Origin: Pseudomonas oryzihabitans
GTDB lineage: Bacteria > Pseudomonadota > Gammaproteobacteria > Pseudomonadales > Pseudomonadaceae
Assembly: GCF_014522265.1 (NCBI RefSeq)
Contig: NZ_CP017024.1
Coordinates: 903,501-967,500 of the forward strand
Length of the DNA: 64,000 nt
Reading direction: 5' to 3'
This document shows, in pieces, positions 8,673 through 18,773 of this stretch. Position numbers and translations under genes: made by a program. The notes under the pieces are model-generated. The model saw only the letters and a list, made by a program, of their open reading frames with translations, was not told the origin of the DNA and did no database searches. The first letter of the stretch is position 1. Every line of letters begins with the position of its first letter.

Positions 8673-10301
8673 ATGACGGAACAATTCGTGAGCGAACCAG
8701 ATGATCCGAGCCGGGACCGCCTCAAGCTGCACTTCGCGCAACGGGTCATCCACCAGTCGCGCCAGATGCTGGAGATCTGGCAACGGCTGCAGCGAGACGA
8801 GTGGACGGCCGGCAGCCTGGTCGAGCTGACCGACGCCAACGCGCGCCTGCTGCAATATGCCAAGCGCTTCGAGCAGCAGGGCCATGCCGAACTCGCCGAG
8901 GCCATCGGTGCCTCCCTGGCCCAGGTCACCGCCAATCGCGGTCGCCTCAACAGCCAGGCCATCACCGAACTCAGCCAGGCCATGCAGAGCCTGTCGCGCA
9001 CCGGGCTGCGCCAGGGCGACCAGCTGGAGACCACCAGCCTGCCGCCGCTGCGCAAGCCGATCTACATCGCCCTGCTCGACAGCGAGCGCGCCGAGCGGCT
9101 GGCGCAGCAGATGGAATACTTCGGCGTCACCATCCAGATCATCCATGGCGCCGACGACTTCCGCGCGATGATGGACAACCGTCACCCGGCGGTCATCGTC
9201 ATGGACGTGGACTTCGGCGGCGCGGGCGCCGGCATCCAGCTGGCGCTGGAGGCCCAGAGCGGTCTGGAGCGCAAGCTGCCGGTACTGTTCTACAGCCACC
9301 AGGAAGCCGACACCCCCTTCCGCCTGGCCGCGGTGCGCGCCGGCGGTCAGGAGTTCTACACCGGCACCCTGGATTCGGCGCGGCTGCTGGAAAAGATCGA
9401 GACCCTCACCCGCACCGTCTACTACGACCCGATCCGCGCCCTGGTGGTAGACGACTCTCGCGCCCAGGCCATGGCCACGGAAATGGCGCTCAACAGCGCC
9501 GGGATCGTCACCCGCACCCTGATGCAGCCCGGCGCGGTGATGGCGCACCTGGCCGAATTCGTGCCCGACCTGATCATCCTCGACATGTACATGCCAGAGT
9601 GCACCGGCACCGAGCTGGCCAAGGTCATCCGTCAGCACGAACGCTATGTCAGCGTGCCCATCATCTATCTGTCGGCCGAGGACGACCTCGACAAGCAGCT
9701 GGACGCCATGAGCGAGGGCGGCGACGACTTCCTCACCAAGCCGATCAAGCCACGCCACCTGATCGCCACGGTGCGCACCCGCGCCGCCCGGGCGCGCAGC
9801 CTGCAGGCGCGCATCGTCCAGGACAGCCTCACCGGCCTGTACAACCACACCCACACCCTGCAGCTGCTCGAAGACGCCTGCTTCCGCGCGCGGCGCAGCC
9901 AGCGGCCGATCACCTTCGCCATGCTGGACATCGACCACTTCAAGCAGGTCAACGACCACTACGGCCACCCCATGGGCGATCGGGTGATCAAGAGCCTGGC
10001 GCTGTTCCTCAAGCAGCGCCTGCGCAAGTCCGACCATATCGGCCGCTATGGCGGCGAGGAATTCGCCATCGTGCTGCCCGATACCGACCTGGCCACCGCC
10101 ACTCGCCTGATCGACGAGATCCGCCAGCGCTTCGCCGAGATCCACTATCCGGCGCCGCCCAAGGAACTCAGCTGCACCTTCAGTGCCGGCGTGGCGCAAC
10201 TGCAGCCCGGACAGGAGATGCCCACGCTGGCCAAGCAGGCGGACGAAGCCCTCTATGCCGCCAAGCATGCGGGACGCAATTGCGTGCGCCAGTACGTCTA
10301 G
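8673..10301 (+). CDS. gcbA: GcbA-like diguanylate cyclase response regulator
   Basis: A 542-residue cytoplasmic protein that should make cyclic-di-GMP. Order: a helical N-terminal region (1-125); a degenerate receiver-like domain (about 130-250); a full receiver domain (255-370) with acid pair Asp260-Asp261, phosphoacceptor Asp304 and Lys356; and a GGDEF domain (about 385-542) with GGEEF at 460-464. RKSD at 451-454, five residues before GGEEF, is an intact inhibitory site, so product feedback is expected. The gene position next to DUF2333 matches P. aeruginosa GcbA/AdcA, linked to early attachment. The start is uncertain: ATG at 8673 has a weak ribosome site, and GTG at 8688 is an alternative. 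Confidence 0.87.
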   Translation: MTEQFVSEPDDPSRDRLKLHFAQRVIHQSRQMLEIWQRLQRDEWTAGSLVELTDANARLLQYAKRFEQQGHAELAEAIGASLAQVTANRGRLNSQAITELSQAMQSLSRTGLRQGDQLETTSLPPLRKPIYIALLDSERAERLAQQMEYFGVTIQIIHGADDFRAMMDNRHPAVIVMDVDFGGAGAGIQLALEAQSGLERKLPVLFYSHQEADTPFRLAAVRAGGQEFYTGTLDSARLLEKIETLTRTVYYDPIRALVVDDSRAQAMATEMALNSAGIVTRTLMQPGAVMAHLAEFVPDLIILDMYMPECTGTELAKVIRQHERYVSVPIIYLSAEDDLDKQLDAMSEGGDDFLTKPIKPRHLIATVRTRAARARSLQARIVQDSLTGLYNHTHTLQLLEDACFRARRSQRPITFAMLDIDHFKQVNDHYGHPMGDRVIKSLALFLKQRLRKSDHIGRYGGEEFAIVLPDTDLATATRLIDEIRQRFAEIHYPAPPKELSCTFSAGVAQLQPGQEMPTLAKQADEALYAAKHAGRNCVRQYV

Positions 10302-10357
10302 CCAGACCAACCGGATGCCTCTGCTATGATCGGCCGCTGCCGATCGCCGAGAAGCCC

Positions 10358-12121
10358 ATGCGTGTCCTGCTGTTCCTGCTCACCCTGCTGCTGACCCTGC
10401 CCGCCGCCGCCGGCCTGTTCGATGCGCCGCGCCCGACGGCCGCATTGGGCCTGGACGGTCAGCGTCCCAGTCAGCAATTCCTGCCGGTGGACCAGGCCTT
10501 TCGCCTGGAGCAGCGTCGCGACGCCGAGGGCCGCCCCCAGGTGCGCTTCATCATCGCCGAGGGTTATTACCTCTATCGGCAGCGCTTCGCCTTCGACGCC
10601 GACCCCGGCCTGCTGACCGCGCCGGTGGCCCTGCCACCTGGCGAGCCCAAGCACGACGAATGGTTCGGCGACGTCCAGGTCTATCACGCCGGCGTCGACA
10701 TCCCCCTGCCCCTCGCGCCCGACCGCGGCGGCCGGATCCAGGTGACCTACCAGGGCTGCGCCGATCGCGGCCTCTGCTATCCGCCGGAAACCCGCACCCT
10801 GACTATCGCCGGCCCCGCGGCCGCCTCCGCGGCGAGCCCGGCGGTCGCCGCCCCGCCCCCTGACCAGGTGGGGTGGAACAGAATCCTGCTGGCCTTCCTC
10901 GCCGGCCTGGGACTGACCTTCACCCCCTGCGTCCTGCCGATGCTGCCCATCGTCTCGGCGGTGGTCCTGGCCGGCAAGGCGCGCCCGGGCCGTGGCCTGC
11001 TGCTGGCGCTGGCCTACGTGGTGCCCATGGCGCTGAGCTTCGCCGCCCTGGGCGCACTCATGGGCGTCTTTGGCGCCAGTCTCAACCTGCAGGCGCAATT
11101 GCAGTCGGCCTGGGTACTGATTCCCTTCGCCGCGCTGTTCGCGCTGTTCGCCCTGGCGATGTTCGGCCTCTTCGAACTGCGCCTGCCGGCGGCCCTGCGC
11201 GAGCGCCTGGAACAGCTCGCCAACGGTACCCGCGGCGGCTCCCTGGGCGGCGCGGCTACCCTCGGCGTGCTCTCCAGCCTGATCGTCTCGCCCTGCGTCT
11301 CGGCGCCCCTGGCGGGCCTCCTGCTCTATATCAGCAGCACCGCCGACTGGCTCGGCGGCGGCCTGGCACTGTTCGCCCTGGGCCTGGGCATGGGCGCCCC
11401 GCTGATCCTCATCGCCGCCGGCGGCGGCGCCCTGCTGCCACGCAGCGGCGCCTGGCTGGTGGGCATGCGCAATGCGTTCGGCGTACTGCTGCTGGCGGTA
11501 GCCCTGTGGCTGCTTGAGCGACTCCTTCCGGGCCCCCTGGCGCTGGCGGCCTGGGGCCTGCTGGCCGCCGGGGTCGGGCTGTTCCTCGGCGCCCTGGAAT
11601 TTGTCCCCAAGCCGCCCCGCCAGCGCCTGTCACAACTGGCGGGCCTGGCCCTGGTGGTCTACGGCGCGGCCGCCGGCATCGGCGCCCTGCGCGGCGCCAG
11701 CGATCCCCTACGACCGCTGGGCGACGCCGCGGCACCCGCCGTGGCTGCCCGCGCGGAGGTCATGCGCAGCCTGAGCGATCCCACCGCCCTGGCGAGCAGC
11801 CTCGGCAGCGGGCGACCCCTGCTGGTGGACGTCTATGCCGACTGGTGCATCAGCTGCAAGCTGATCGAGCGCGAGGTCTTCGGCAATCCTGAGATCCAGG
11901 CGCAATTGCGCGACTTCACGCTGATCCGTTTCGATATGACGCAAAGCACCCGGGAACAGCGCCAGTGGCTGGAGCAGCACGGCCTGTTCGGCCCGCCGGC
12001 GATCCTGTTCTACGATGCCAGCGGCCAGGAGCAGGCCAAGGCGCGCATCGTCGGCGAAATCGATGCTGCGGGCTTTCTCGCCCGACTCGACGAAGCAAAA
12101 AGGCTTATCACCAGTGATTAA
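10358..12121 (+). CDS. dsbD: Thiol:disulfide interchange protein DsbD
   Basis: A 587-residue inner-membrane protein that carries electrons from cytoplasmic thioredoxin to periplasmic DsbC and DsbG and to cytochrome c maturation. All three redox pairs are visible: Cys134/Cys140 in the periplasmic N-domain ([11 protein letters not shown]), Cys191 (TFTPCVLPM) and Cys313 (VSPCVSAP) in the membrane domain, and Cys497/Cys500 (ADWCISCK) in the C-terminal thioredoxin domain. A signal peptide (residues 1-18) precedes the N-domain; about eight membrane segments follow from 175 to 440. The ATG at 10358 gives the expected signal peptide; its ribosome site (GAGAAG) is only fair. Confidence 0.96.
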   Translation: MRVLLFLLTLLLTLPAAAGLFDAPRPTAALGLDGQRPSQQFLPVDQAFRLEQRRDAEGRPQVRFIIAEGYYLYRQRFAFDADPGLLTAPVALPPGEPKHDEWFGDVQVYHAGVDIPLPLAPDRGGRIQVTYQGCADRGLCYPPETRTLTIAGPAAASAASPAVAAPPPDQVGWNRILLAFLAGLGLTFTPCVLPMLPIVSAVVLAGKARPGRGLLLALAYVVPMALSFAALGALMGVFGASLNLQAQLQSAWVLIPFAALFALFALAMFGLFELRLPAALRERLEQLANGTRGGSLGGAATLGVLSSLIVSPCVSAPLAGLLLYISSTADWLGGGLALFALGLGMGAPLILIAAGGGALLPRSGAWLVGMRNAFGVLLLAVALWLLERLLPGPLALAAWGLLAAGVGLFLGALEFVPKPPRQRLSQLAGLALVVYGAAAGIGALRGASDPLRPLGDAAAPAVAARAEVMRSLSDPTALASSLGSGRPLLVDVYADWCISCKLIEREVFGNPEIQAQLRDFTLIRFDMTQSTREQRQWLEQHGLFGPPAILFYDASGQEQAKARIVGEIDAAGFLARLDEAKRLITSD

Positions 12122-12168
12122 AAGAATTTCGCCCAACGTGCGGGCATTTCCGGCAAACGTCTAGCGAC

Positions 12169-12197
12169 TGGACAGTCACCTCCGGTTGCGGCATAGT
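12169..12197 (+). promoter_or_regulatory. Candidate sigma-70 promoter of aroQ-accB-accC
   Basis: TGGACA (12169-12174, five of six to TTGACA) and CATAGT (12192-12197, four of six to TATAAT) are separated by 17 bases. Transcription would begin near 12204, giving a 5' leader of about 34 bases before aroQ. Found by eye only. Confidence 0.5.
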
Positions 12198-12237
12198 CCG
12201 CGGCCAATCTGGTTGCGAAATCGCGAGGCAAGTGGCT

Positions 12238-12684
12238 ATGGCGCATCTGCTGGTACTGCACGGGCCCAACCTGAATCTGCTGGGTACCCGCGAACCGGGC
12301 GTCTACGGTGCCACCACCCTGGCCCAGATCAACGCCGACCTCGAAGCCCGCGCCACCGCGGCGGGGCATCGTCTGCAGTCGCTGCAGAGCAACGCCGAAC
12401 ACCTGCTGATCGAACGCATCCACGCCGCGCGCGACGAAGGGGTGGATTTCATCCTGATCAATCCGGCTGCCTTCACCCATACCAGTGTCGCCCTACGTGA
12501 CGCCTTGCTCGCGGTGAGCATCCCATTCATCGAAGTGCACCTGTCGAACGTGCACAAGCGCGAAGCCTTCCGCCACCACTCCTATTTTTCCGATGTGGCG
12601 GTCGGTGTCATCTGCGGGCTCGGCGCCAGTGGCTATCGCCTGGCGCTGGAAGCCGCCTGCGAACAGCTCGCCGCACGCGGCTGA
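12238..12684 (+). CDS. aroQ: Type II 3-dehydroquinate dehydratase
   Basis: A 148-residue enzyme of the shikimate pathway that dehydrates 3-dehydroquinate to 3-dehydroshikimate. Type II signatures: [16 protein letters not shown] (residues 9-24) with the lid Arg18 and catalytic Tyr23, [16 protein letters not shown], and EVHLSN with the conserved His. The ATG at 12238 has GAGG 9 bases upstream; the GTG at 12232 in the same frame is less like the family N-terminus. It leads directly into accB-accC, an arrangement common in gammaproteobacteria. Confidence 0.96.
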   Translation: MAHLLVLHGPNLNLLGTREPGVYGATTLAQINADLEARATAAGHRLQSLQSNAEHLLIERIHAARDEGVDFILINPAAFTHTSVALRDALLAVSIPFIEVHLSNVHKREAFRHHSYFSDVAVGVICGLGASGYRLALEAACEQLAARG

Positions 12685-12737
12685 GCGCGACCCAATATCC
12701 AGAACATCACCTGAACCCGAGGGGAGAGCCAACGCCA

Positions 12738-13202
12738 ATGGACATCCGTAAAGTCAAGAAACTGATCGAGTTGCTGGAAGAGTCCGGTATCGACGAGCTG
12801 GAAATCCGCGAAGGCGAAGAGTCCGTCCGCATCAGCCGCAACACCGGCCGCAACCAGGGCATGCAGACCGTCTACGCCGCCGCTCCCGCGCCGGTCGCCG
12901 CGCCGGCCCCGGCTGCCGCTCCGGCCGCTGCTGCGCCGGCTACCGAAGCCGCCGCTCCGCAACTGACCGGTAACGTGGCTCGCTCGCCCATGGTCGGCAC
13001 CTTCTACCGCGCGTCCTCGCCCACCACTCCGGCCTTCGTCGAAGTCGGCCAGCAGGTGAAGAAAGGCGACATCCTGTGCATCGTCGAAGCCATGAAGATG
13101 ATGAACCACATCGAAGCCGAAGCCAGCGGCACCATTGGCCAGGTGCTGGTCGAGAACGGTCAGCCCGTCGAATTCGACCAGCCGCTGTTCACCATTGTCT
13201 AA
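12738..13202 (+). CDS. accB: Acetyl-CoA carboxylase biotin carboxyl carrier protein
   Basis: A 154-residue BCCP, the mobile biotin carrier of acetyl-CoA carboxylase, which starts fatty acid synthesis. The N-terminal dimerisation part (1-40) is followed by an Ala/Pro-rich flexible linker (about 47-75) and the biotinyl domain (77-154). The biotinylated Lys120 is in EAMKMMN. GAGGGGAG precedes the ATG at a good distance. accC follows after 16 bases. Confidence 0.97.
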   Translation: MDIRKVKKLIELLEESGIDELEIREGEESVRISRNTGRNQGMQTVYAAAPAPVAAPAPAAAPAAAAPATEAAAPQLTGNVARSPMVGTFYRASSPTTPAFVEVGQQVKKGDILCIVEAMKMMNHIEAEASGTIGQVLVENGQPVEFDQPLFTIV

Positions 13203-13218
13203 GCCCGTGGAGCCCACG

Positions 13219-14565
13219 ATGCTGGAAAAAGTCCTGATCGCCAACCGCGGGGAAATCGCCCTGCGCGTGGTGCGTGCCTGCAAGGAGCTGGGCATCAAGA
13301 CGGTGGCGGTTCATTCCACCGCCGACCGCGAACTGATGCATCTGTCCCTCGCCGACGAATCGGTGTGCATCGGCCCGGCCCCCTCGCCCCTGTCCTACCT
13401 GAACATCCCGGCCATCATCAGTGCCGCGGAAGTCACCGGCGCCACCGCCATCCACCCCGGCTACGGCTTTCTCGCCGAGAACGCCGACTTCGCCGAGCAG
13501 GTGGAGCAGTCCGGATTCGCCTTCGTCGGCCCCACCGCCGACGTGATTCGCCTGATGGGCGACAAGGTGTCCGCCAAGAACGCCATGAAGCAGGCCGGCG
13601 TGCCCACCGTACCGGGTTCCGACGGCGCCCTGCCGGATGACGAGGCCGAGTGCCTGCGCATCGGCCGCGAAGTCGGCTATCCGGTGATCATCAAGGCCGC
13701 CGGTGGCGGTGGTGGTCGCGGCATGCGCGTGGTCGAGGACGAGGCCGAGCTGATCAAGTCGATCAAGCTGACCCAGACCGAAGCCGGCGCCGCCTTTGGC
13801 AATTCCATGGTCTACATGGAGAAGTTCCTCGGCAATCCGCGTCACGTGGAAGTCCAGGTGCTCTCCGATGGCCAGGGCAATGCCGTGCATCTCTACGACC
13901 GCGATTGCTCGCTGCAGCGCCGGCACCAGAAGGTCATCGAGGAGGCGCCTGCGCCCCAGATCGACGAGAAGGCCCGCGAAGAGGTCCTGGCGCGCTGCGT
14001 CAAGGCCTGCATCGACATTGGCTACCGGGGCGCCGGCACCTTCGAGTTCCTCTACGAAGACGGCCGCTTCTACTTCATCGAGATGAACACCCGCGTGCAG
14101 GTGGAGCATCCGGTGACCGAGATGATCACTGGCGTCGACATCGTCAAGGAGATGCTCAGCATCGCCGCTGGCAACCCGCTGTCGATCAAGCAGGAAGACA
14201 TCAAGATCACCGGCCACGCCATCGAGTGCCGGATCAACGCCGAAGACCCCAAGACCTTCATGCCCTCCCCGGGCCTGGTCAAGCACTACCATGCACCGGG
14301 CGGCAACGGCGTACGGGTGGATTCGCACCTGTACAGCGGCTACAAGGTTCCGCCGAACTACGATTCGCTGATCGCCAAGCTGATCACCTGGGGCAAGACC
14401 CGCGAAGAGGCCATGGCCCGGATGCGCAACGCCCTAGACGAGCTGATCGTCGACGGCATCAAGACCAACGCCGATCTGCATCGGATGCTGACCCGCGACC
14501 AGGCCTTCGGCCAGGGCGCGGTGAACATCCACTATCTGGAGAAGAAGCTCGGCATGCGCCACTAA
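13219..14565 (+). CDS. accC: Acetyl-CoA carboxylase biotin carboxylase subunit
   Basis: A 448-residue ATP-grasp enzyme that carboxylates the biotin on AccB with bicarbonate and ATP. Visible are [17 protein letters not shown] at the N-terminus, [10 protein letters not shown], the glycine-rich ATP lid [30 protein letters not shown] and [14 protein letters not shown]. Length equals E. coli AccC. An upstream in-frame extension overlapping accB is not used; GGAG lies 6-8 bases before the ATG at 13219. A strong terminator follows at 14735. Confidence 0.98.
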   Translation: MLEKVLIANRGEIALRVVRACKELGIKTVAVHSTADRELMHLSLADESVCIGPAPSPLSYLNIPAIISAAEVTGATAIHPGYGFLAENADFAEQVEQSGFAFVGPTADVIRLMGDKVSAKNAMKQAGVPTVPGSDGALPDDEAECLRIGREVGYPVIIKAAGGGGGRGMRVVEDEAELIKSIKLTQTEAGAAFGNSMVYMEKFLGNPRHVEVQVLSDGQGNAVHLYDRDCSLQRRHQKVIEEAPAPQIDEKAREEVLARCVKACIDIGYRGAGTFEFLYEDGRFYFIEMNTRVQVEHPVTEMITGVDIVKEMLSIAAGNPLSIKQEDIKITGHAIECRINAEDPKTFMPSPGLVKHYHAPGGNGVRVDSHLYSGYKVPPNYDSLIAKLITWGKTREEAMARMRNALDELIVDGIKTNADLHRMLTRDQAFGQGAVNIHYLEKKLGMRH

Positions 14566-14576
14566 GGACGTGACGG

Positions 14577-14720
14577 CTGCGCGTCGGCCAGGCTGCGTTG
14601 GAAATCGCCTGGATCGCCAGCCCGGCCTAGGCGGCCCCGTCGGAATGCCCATTTACCCTAGGGAGAATGGCCTCCTCGGCGATTTCCGCCTTGCCTGACC
14701 TGGCTCGCTCGCCCCGTCGG
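14577..14720. repeat. Intergenic region rich in inverted repeats
   Basis: Between accC and its terminator, GGAAATCGCC (14600-14609) recurs inverted as GGCGATTTCC (14679-14688). CCCTAGGG (14656-14663) and GCCTAGGC (around 14625-14632) are perfect short palindromes between them. The arms do not share one centre, so this is less regular than the 4223 element. It may be a decayed dispersed repeat or a processed 3' untranslated region. Confidence 0.35.
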
Positions 14721-14734
14721 CTTCTTACCTAGCA

Positions 14735-14766
14735 AACGGGCTGCCCTCGGGCAGCCCGTTTTCATT
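14735..14766 (+). terminator. Rho-independent terminator after accC
   Basis: An 11-bp perfect stem (14735-14745 with 14750-14760, core CGGGCTGCC) with a 4-base loop is followed by TTTCATTT. It should end the aroQ-accB-accC transcript. prmA starts 38 bases further on. Confidence 0.85.
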
Positions 14767-14803
14767 TACCCTCCCCGCTTTGACCCGATTCAGGTAGCCC
14801 ACC

Positions 14804-15679
14804 ATGTCCTGGCTGCAAGTCCGCCTCGCCCTCACGCCCGCCCAGGCGGAAACCTACGAAGACCTCATGCTCGAACTGGGCGCCGTCTCGGTGACCTTCA
14901 TGGACGCCGAGGACCAGCCGATCTTCGAACCGGATCTCGGCACCACCCCGCTGTGGTCCCAGACCCACCTGCTGGCGCTGTTCGAAGGCGATACCGACGC
15001 CGCCGCCCTGGAACAGCGCGTGCAACTGCTGGCCAACGGCCTGACCTACGAGGTGGAGCGCCTGGAAGACCAGGAGTGGGAACGCAGCTGGATGGACAAC
15101 TTCCAACCCATGCGCTTCGGCCAGCGGCTGTGGATCGTCCCCAGCTGGCACGAGGCCCCGGAACCCGAAGCGGTCAATCTGCTGCTGGATCCGGGCCTGG
15201 CCTTTGGCACCGGCACCCATCCCACCACCTCGCTGTGCCTGCAGTGGCTGGACGGCGAACCGGTCGCCGGCCGGCAGGTGCTGGATTTCGGCTGCGGCTC
15301 GGGCATCCTCGCCATCGCCGCCCTGCTGCTGGGCGCCGAGCGCGCCGTGGGCACCGACATCGACGTCCAGGCCCTCGAAGCCTCGCGCGAGAACGCCAAC
15401 CGCAACGGCATCGATCCGGCCCGCTTTCCGCTGTACCTGCCCGCTGATCTGCCAGGCGAGCAGGCCGACGTGGTGGTGGCCAACATCCTCGCCGGTCCGC
15501 TGGTCGGCCTGGCCGAGCAGATCACCCGCCTGACCCGCATCGGCGGTCGCCTGGCCCTCTCCGGCATCCTCGCCGAGCAGGCCGAGGACGTCCGCGCCGC
15601 CTACGCCGGCTGCTTCGACCTGGAACCCACCGCCACCCTCGACGGTTGGGTGCGCATCAGCGGGACCCGCCGCCACTGA
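14804..15679 (+). CDS. prmA: Ribosomal protein L11 methyltransferase
   Basis: A 291-residue SAM-dependent enzyme that trimethylates ribosomal protein L11 in the cytoplasm. The N-terminal L11-recognition domain (1-about 60) is joined to a class I methyltransferase domain with motif [13 protein letters not shown] (159-170), the acidic motif GTDIDVQAL and [18 protein letters not shown] at 132-142 is a PrmA signature. The length is normal. Loss of prmA is tolerated in E. coli. Confidence 0.96.
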   Translation: MSWLQVRLALTPAQAETYEDLMLELGAVSVTFMDAEDQPIFEPDLGTTPLWSQTHLLALFEGDTDAAALEQRVQLLANGLTYEVERLEDQEWERSWMDNFQPMRFGQRLWIVPSWHEAPEPEAVNLLLDPGLAFGTGTHPTTSLCLQWLDGEPVAGRQVLDFGCGSGILAIAALLLGAERAVGTDIDVQALEASRENANRNGIDPARFPLYLPADLPGEQADVVVANILAGPLVGLAEQITRLTRIGGRLALSGILAEQAEDVRAAYAGCFDLEPTATLDGWVRISGTRRH

Positions 15680-15788
15680 TGCGCAGCGGCGCCACCGGTC
15701 CGCTCACCCGGCGGCCCGGTGGAGGCCCTTCTTTCGCCAGGGCCTTCGGGTACACTAGCGCGCTTCACTCCCTGGCTGTCGCCTCGCC

Positions 15789-17246
15789 ATGACCGAATCC
15801 CTCGTCGCCCAGTGTCCGCATTGCCATACCCGCTTCCGTGTCACCCAGGAACACCTGGCCGCCGCGGATGGCGACGTACGTTGTGGCGTCTGCCTGGAAG
15901 TGTTCAACGCCAGCAACCAGGCCGCGCCCCTGACGGCCCCTGAGCCCGCGCCCGCGCCACCCGTGGCCGCGCCGGTGCCCACGCCCAGCGAAGCGGCCTG
16001 GCCCCATGACGAACTGGACCTGAGCCACCTGGAGCTGGACGCCGAGGTCGCCCGCCTGGGCGCCCTGGAAGAACAGCGCCGCACGCCGGTCGCTCCCATG
16101 GCGCCTGCCGCCTTGGCCGCACCGCCCGCCGTGACCACGCCGCAGGAAGAGCCGGCACCGGCCCTGGGGCTGGCTGCCCGTCGTCCCCAGGACGACGAAG
16201 AGGCCTACGAGCTGCCGTCGCTCGGCGCCGTCTCCGCCGAGCGCGAACCCGAGCCGGAGTCGCTGCGACTGCGGGCCGCGCCCGAGGCGGAGCCTGAGTC
16301 CGAGCCCCTGTCCCTTACCGCCGCCGAGCCGGAACCGCGACTCGAACTCGAACCCGAACCCGAGCCGGCCTTCGCACCAGTGCCCGAGCCCGAGCCCGAG
16401 CCCGCCATCACCCCCTTGCCTGCCGTAGCGCCGGTGGCCCCGCTCGCGGCCGTGCGCGCCCCGCTGAAGCCCGCCCTGGCTACGCCGCCCGCGCCCCTCA
16501 CCGCCGCGCCGGCCGAACGCCAGGAGCCCGCGCTCGGCCGGGTCGAAACCGACGACGACGAACGCGCCGAACCCGGCCTGGGCCGCCTCGACGACTGGCA
16601 GGAGCCGGCTGCCGAATCCCTCAGCGCCGCTCGCGACAGCGACGACGAGCCACCGCCGGCCAAGGCCGCGAGCGGCCTGCGCAGCGAGCCGGAATGGCAG
16701 GACGATCCGCTGCTGGACCTGCACGACGAACCGCTGCAGCTGGACAGCCACCCGCAGCGCCCGCGCTGGGGTCGCCGCCTACTGTGGATCCTGCTCTGCC
16801 TGCTGGCACTGCTCGGCCTGGCCAGCCAGTACGTCTATTACCACTTCGACGAACTGGCGCGGCAGGACAGCTATCGCCCGCTGTTCGTCCAGGCCTGTGC
16901 CAGCCTCGGCTGCAAGGTGCCGTCCAAGGTCGATGTGCAGCAGATCCGCAGCAGCAACCTGGTGGTGCGCAGCCACCCGCAATTTTCCGGGGCGCTGCGC
17001 GTCGATGCCATTCTCTACAACCGGGCACCCTTCTCGCAGCCCTTCCCGCTGCTGGAATTGCGCTTCGCCGACCTCAATGGCCAACTGCTCGCCAGCCGCC
17101 GCTTCAAGCCGGGCGAATACCTGAATGGCGAACTGAAAGGCCAGGACGAGATGCCGCCGCAGACGCCGATCCACATCGCCCTGGACATTCTCGACCCCGG
17201 CCCGCGAGCCGTGAATTACAGCCTGAGCTTCTTCTCGCCGGAGTAG
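15789..17246 (+). CDS. Zinc-ribbon and DUF3426 membrane protein
   Basis: A 485-residue protein of unknown function. Residues 9-35 hold an MJ0042-type zinc ribbon with CPHC (9-12) and CGVC (32-35). Residues about 45-320 are a low-complexity linker very rich in Glu, Pro and Ala, with EP-type repeats around 145-215. One membrane segment is at about 329-349, followed by a DUF3426 domain (350-485) with two cysteines (QACASLGC). The likely topology is ribbon and linker in the cytoplasm, DUF3426 in the periplasm. The position between prmA and dusB-fis is conserved in Pseudomonas as I recall. Confidence 0.8.
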   Translation: MTESLVAQCPHCHTRFRVTQEHLAAADGDVRCGVCLEVFNASNQAAPLTAPEPAPAPPVAAPVPTPSEAAWPHDELDLSHLELDAEVARLGALEEQRRTPVAPMAPAALAAPPAVTTPQEEPAPALGLAARRPQDDEEAYELPSLGAVSAEREPEPESLRLRAAPEAEPESEPLSLTAAEPEPRLELEPEPEPAFAPVPEPEPEPAITPLPAVAPVAPLAAVRAPLKPALATPPAPLTAAPAERQEPALGRVETDDDERAEPGLGRLDDWQEPAAESLSAARDSDDEPPPAKAASGLRSEPEWQDDPLLDLHDEPLQLDSHPQRPRWGRRLLWILLCLLALLGLASQYVYYHFDELARQDSYRPLFVQACASLGCKVPSKVDVQQIRSSNLVVRSHPQFSGALRVDAILYNRAPFSQPFPLLELRFADLNGQLLASRRFKPGEYLNGELKGQDEMPPQTPIHIALDILDPGPRAVNYSLSFFSPE

Positions 17247-17401
17247 CTCCAGGGGGAATTGCTCATAAACTAGCCAACTCGCGCTTTATCCGGAGGCGGT
17301 GAGCGGGTATCATTCCCAACCCTTTTCAAGCACAGCAGCCCCTGTCCGCGGCCGGTTTCCGGCGCAGGCGGAACAGGCGCCTATTCGCCAGGGAAAAAGA
17401 T

Positions 17402-18394
17402 ATGTCGATGGTACGCATCGGCCCTTATACCTTGCCCAATCCGCTGATTCTCGCGCCCATGGCCGGGGTCACCGACCTGCCCTTCCGTCGCCTGTGCCTG
17501 GCACTCGGCGCCGGCATGGCCGTGTCGGAAATGGTGACCAGTGACGTGCGGCTCTACGACAGCCGCAAGTCGCGGCTGCGCCTGATCCACGCCAGCGAGC
17601 AGGAACCGCGTTCGGTGCAGATCGCCGGCGGCGATCCGGCGATGCTGGCCGAGGCGGCCCGGCGCAATGTCGAACTGGGTGCCCAGATCATCGACATCAA
17701 CATGGGCTGCCCGGCGAAAAAGGTCTGCAACAAGGCCGCCGGCTCCGCGCTGATGAAGGATGAGGCCCTGGTGGCCGAGATCCTCGCCGCCGTGGTGGCC
17801 GCCGTCGACGTCCCCGTGACCCTGAAGATCCGCACTGGCTGGAATCCCGACAATCGCAACGGCCTGCGCATCGCGCAGCTGGCCGAAGCCGCGGGCATCC
17901 AGGCCCTCGCCGTGCATGGCCGCACCCGGGACGACCGTTTTCTCGGCGCCGCCGAGTACGACACCATCGCCGCCATCAAGCAGGCGGTCGATATCCCGGT
18001 GTTCGCCAACGGCGACATCGACAGCCCGGAAAAGGCCCGCTGGGTGCTCGAACACACCGGCTGCGACGGCCTGCTGATCGGCCGCGCCGCCCAGGGGCGC
18101 CCCTGGATCTTCCGCGAGATCGCCCACTACCTGGCGACCGGCGAGCACCTGGCGGCGCCCGGTGATGCCGAGGTGGAGGCCATCCTGCTGGAACACCTCG
18201 ACGCCCTGCATGCCTTCTACGGCGCGGAAATGGGCGTACGCATCGCCCGCAAGCACGTCGGCTGGTACCTGGCCGACCGGCCGGGCGCCGCGGAATCGCG
18301 CGCCCAGTTCAACCGACTGCAAGACACCCAAGCCCAGCACGCCAGCATTCGCGCGTTCTTCGCGCAGCCCCCGACCGGGAAGCAGGTGGCATGA
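17402..18394 (+). CDS. dusB: tRNA-dihydrouridine synthase B
   Basis: A 330-residue FMN enzyme that reduces uridine to dihydrouridine in the tRNA D-loop. [14 protein letters not shown] (17-30) begins the TIM barrel; the catalytic Cys103 lies in [12 protein letters not shown], and VHGRTR and NGDIDS bind FMN. It is directly followed by fis with a 4-base overlap (ATGA), the same dusB-fis operon as in E. coli. Upstream, TTATCC (17286-17291) and TATCAT (17308-17313) with a 16-base gap are a possible promoter. Confidence 0.96.
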   Translation: MSMVRIGPYTLPNPLILAPMAGVTDLPFRRLCLALGAGMAVSEMVTSDVRLYDSRKSRLRLIHASEQEPRSVQIAGGDPAMLAEAARRNVELGAQIIDINMGCPAKKVCNKAAGSALMKDEALVAEILAAVVAAVDVPVTLKIRTGWNPDNRNGLRIAQLAEAAGIQALAVHGRTRDDRFLGAAEYDTIAAIKQAVDIPVFANGDIDSPEKARWVLEHTGCDGLLIGRAAQGRPWIFREIAHYLATGEHLAAPGDAEVEAILLEHLDALHAFYGAEMGVRIARKHVGWYLADRPGAAESRAQFNRLQDTQAQHASIRAFFAQPPTGKQVA

Positions 18395-18708
18395 ATTCGA
18401 TGACCGAGACTTTGACTGGAACAGCGCCTGTGAGTGACAACGGCGACCTCAAGCAGCACCTGACCGCTCCCCTGCAGGAGGGTCAGACGCTGCGCGACAG
18501 CGTGGAAAAGGCGCTGCGCAACTATTTCGCCCACCTCGATGGGCAGCCGGTGACCGACGTCTACAACATGGTGCTCTGCGAAGTGGAAGCACCCCTGCTC
18601 GAAAGCGTGATGAATTACGTCAAGGGCAACCAGACCAAGGCGTCGGAGATGCTCGGGCTCAATCGCGGCACCCTGCGCAAGAAGCTCAAGCAGTACGACC
18701 TGCTCTGA
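18391..18708 (+). CDS. fis: DNA-binding protein Fis
   Basis: A 105-residue nucleoid protein and transcription activator that bends DNA and stimulates rRNA promoters and site-specific recombination. The C-terminal helix-turn-helix [20 protein letters not shown] (about 79-98) is nearly identical to that of enteric Fis. The N-terminal 25 residues are variable, and Met4 is an alternative start. The ATG overlaps the dusB stop, so Fis translation probably depends on dusB translation. Confidence 0.96.
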   Translation: MNSMTETLTGTAPVSDNGDLKQHLTAPLQEGQTLRDSVEKALRNYFAHLDGQPVTDVYNMVLCEVEAPLLESVMNYVKGNQTKASEMLGLNRGTLRKKLKQYDLL

Positions 18709-18773
18709 TCCGCCTCATCGCCGGCGGCCCAGGGGCTTGACCGGCGGTCTTTCTCCTCCTGATGGACATGACC

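Noticed and set aside
8801-10357. Open frame joining upstream sequence to dsbD
   Set aside because: It is out of frame with gcbA and reads as Arg/Pro/Ala-rich shadow; dsbD has its signal peptide at 10358.
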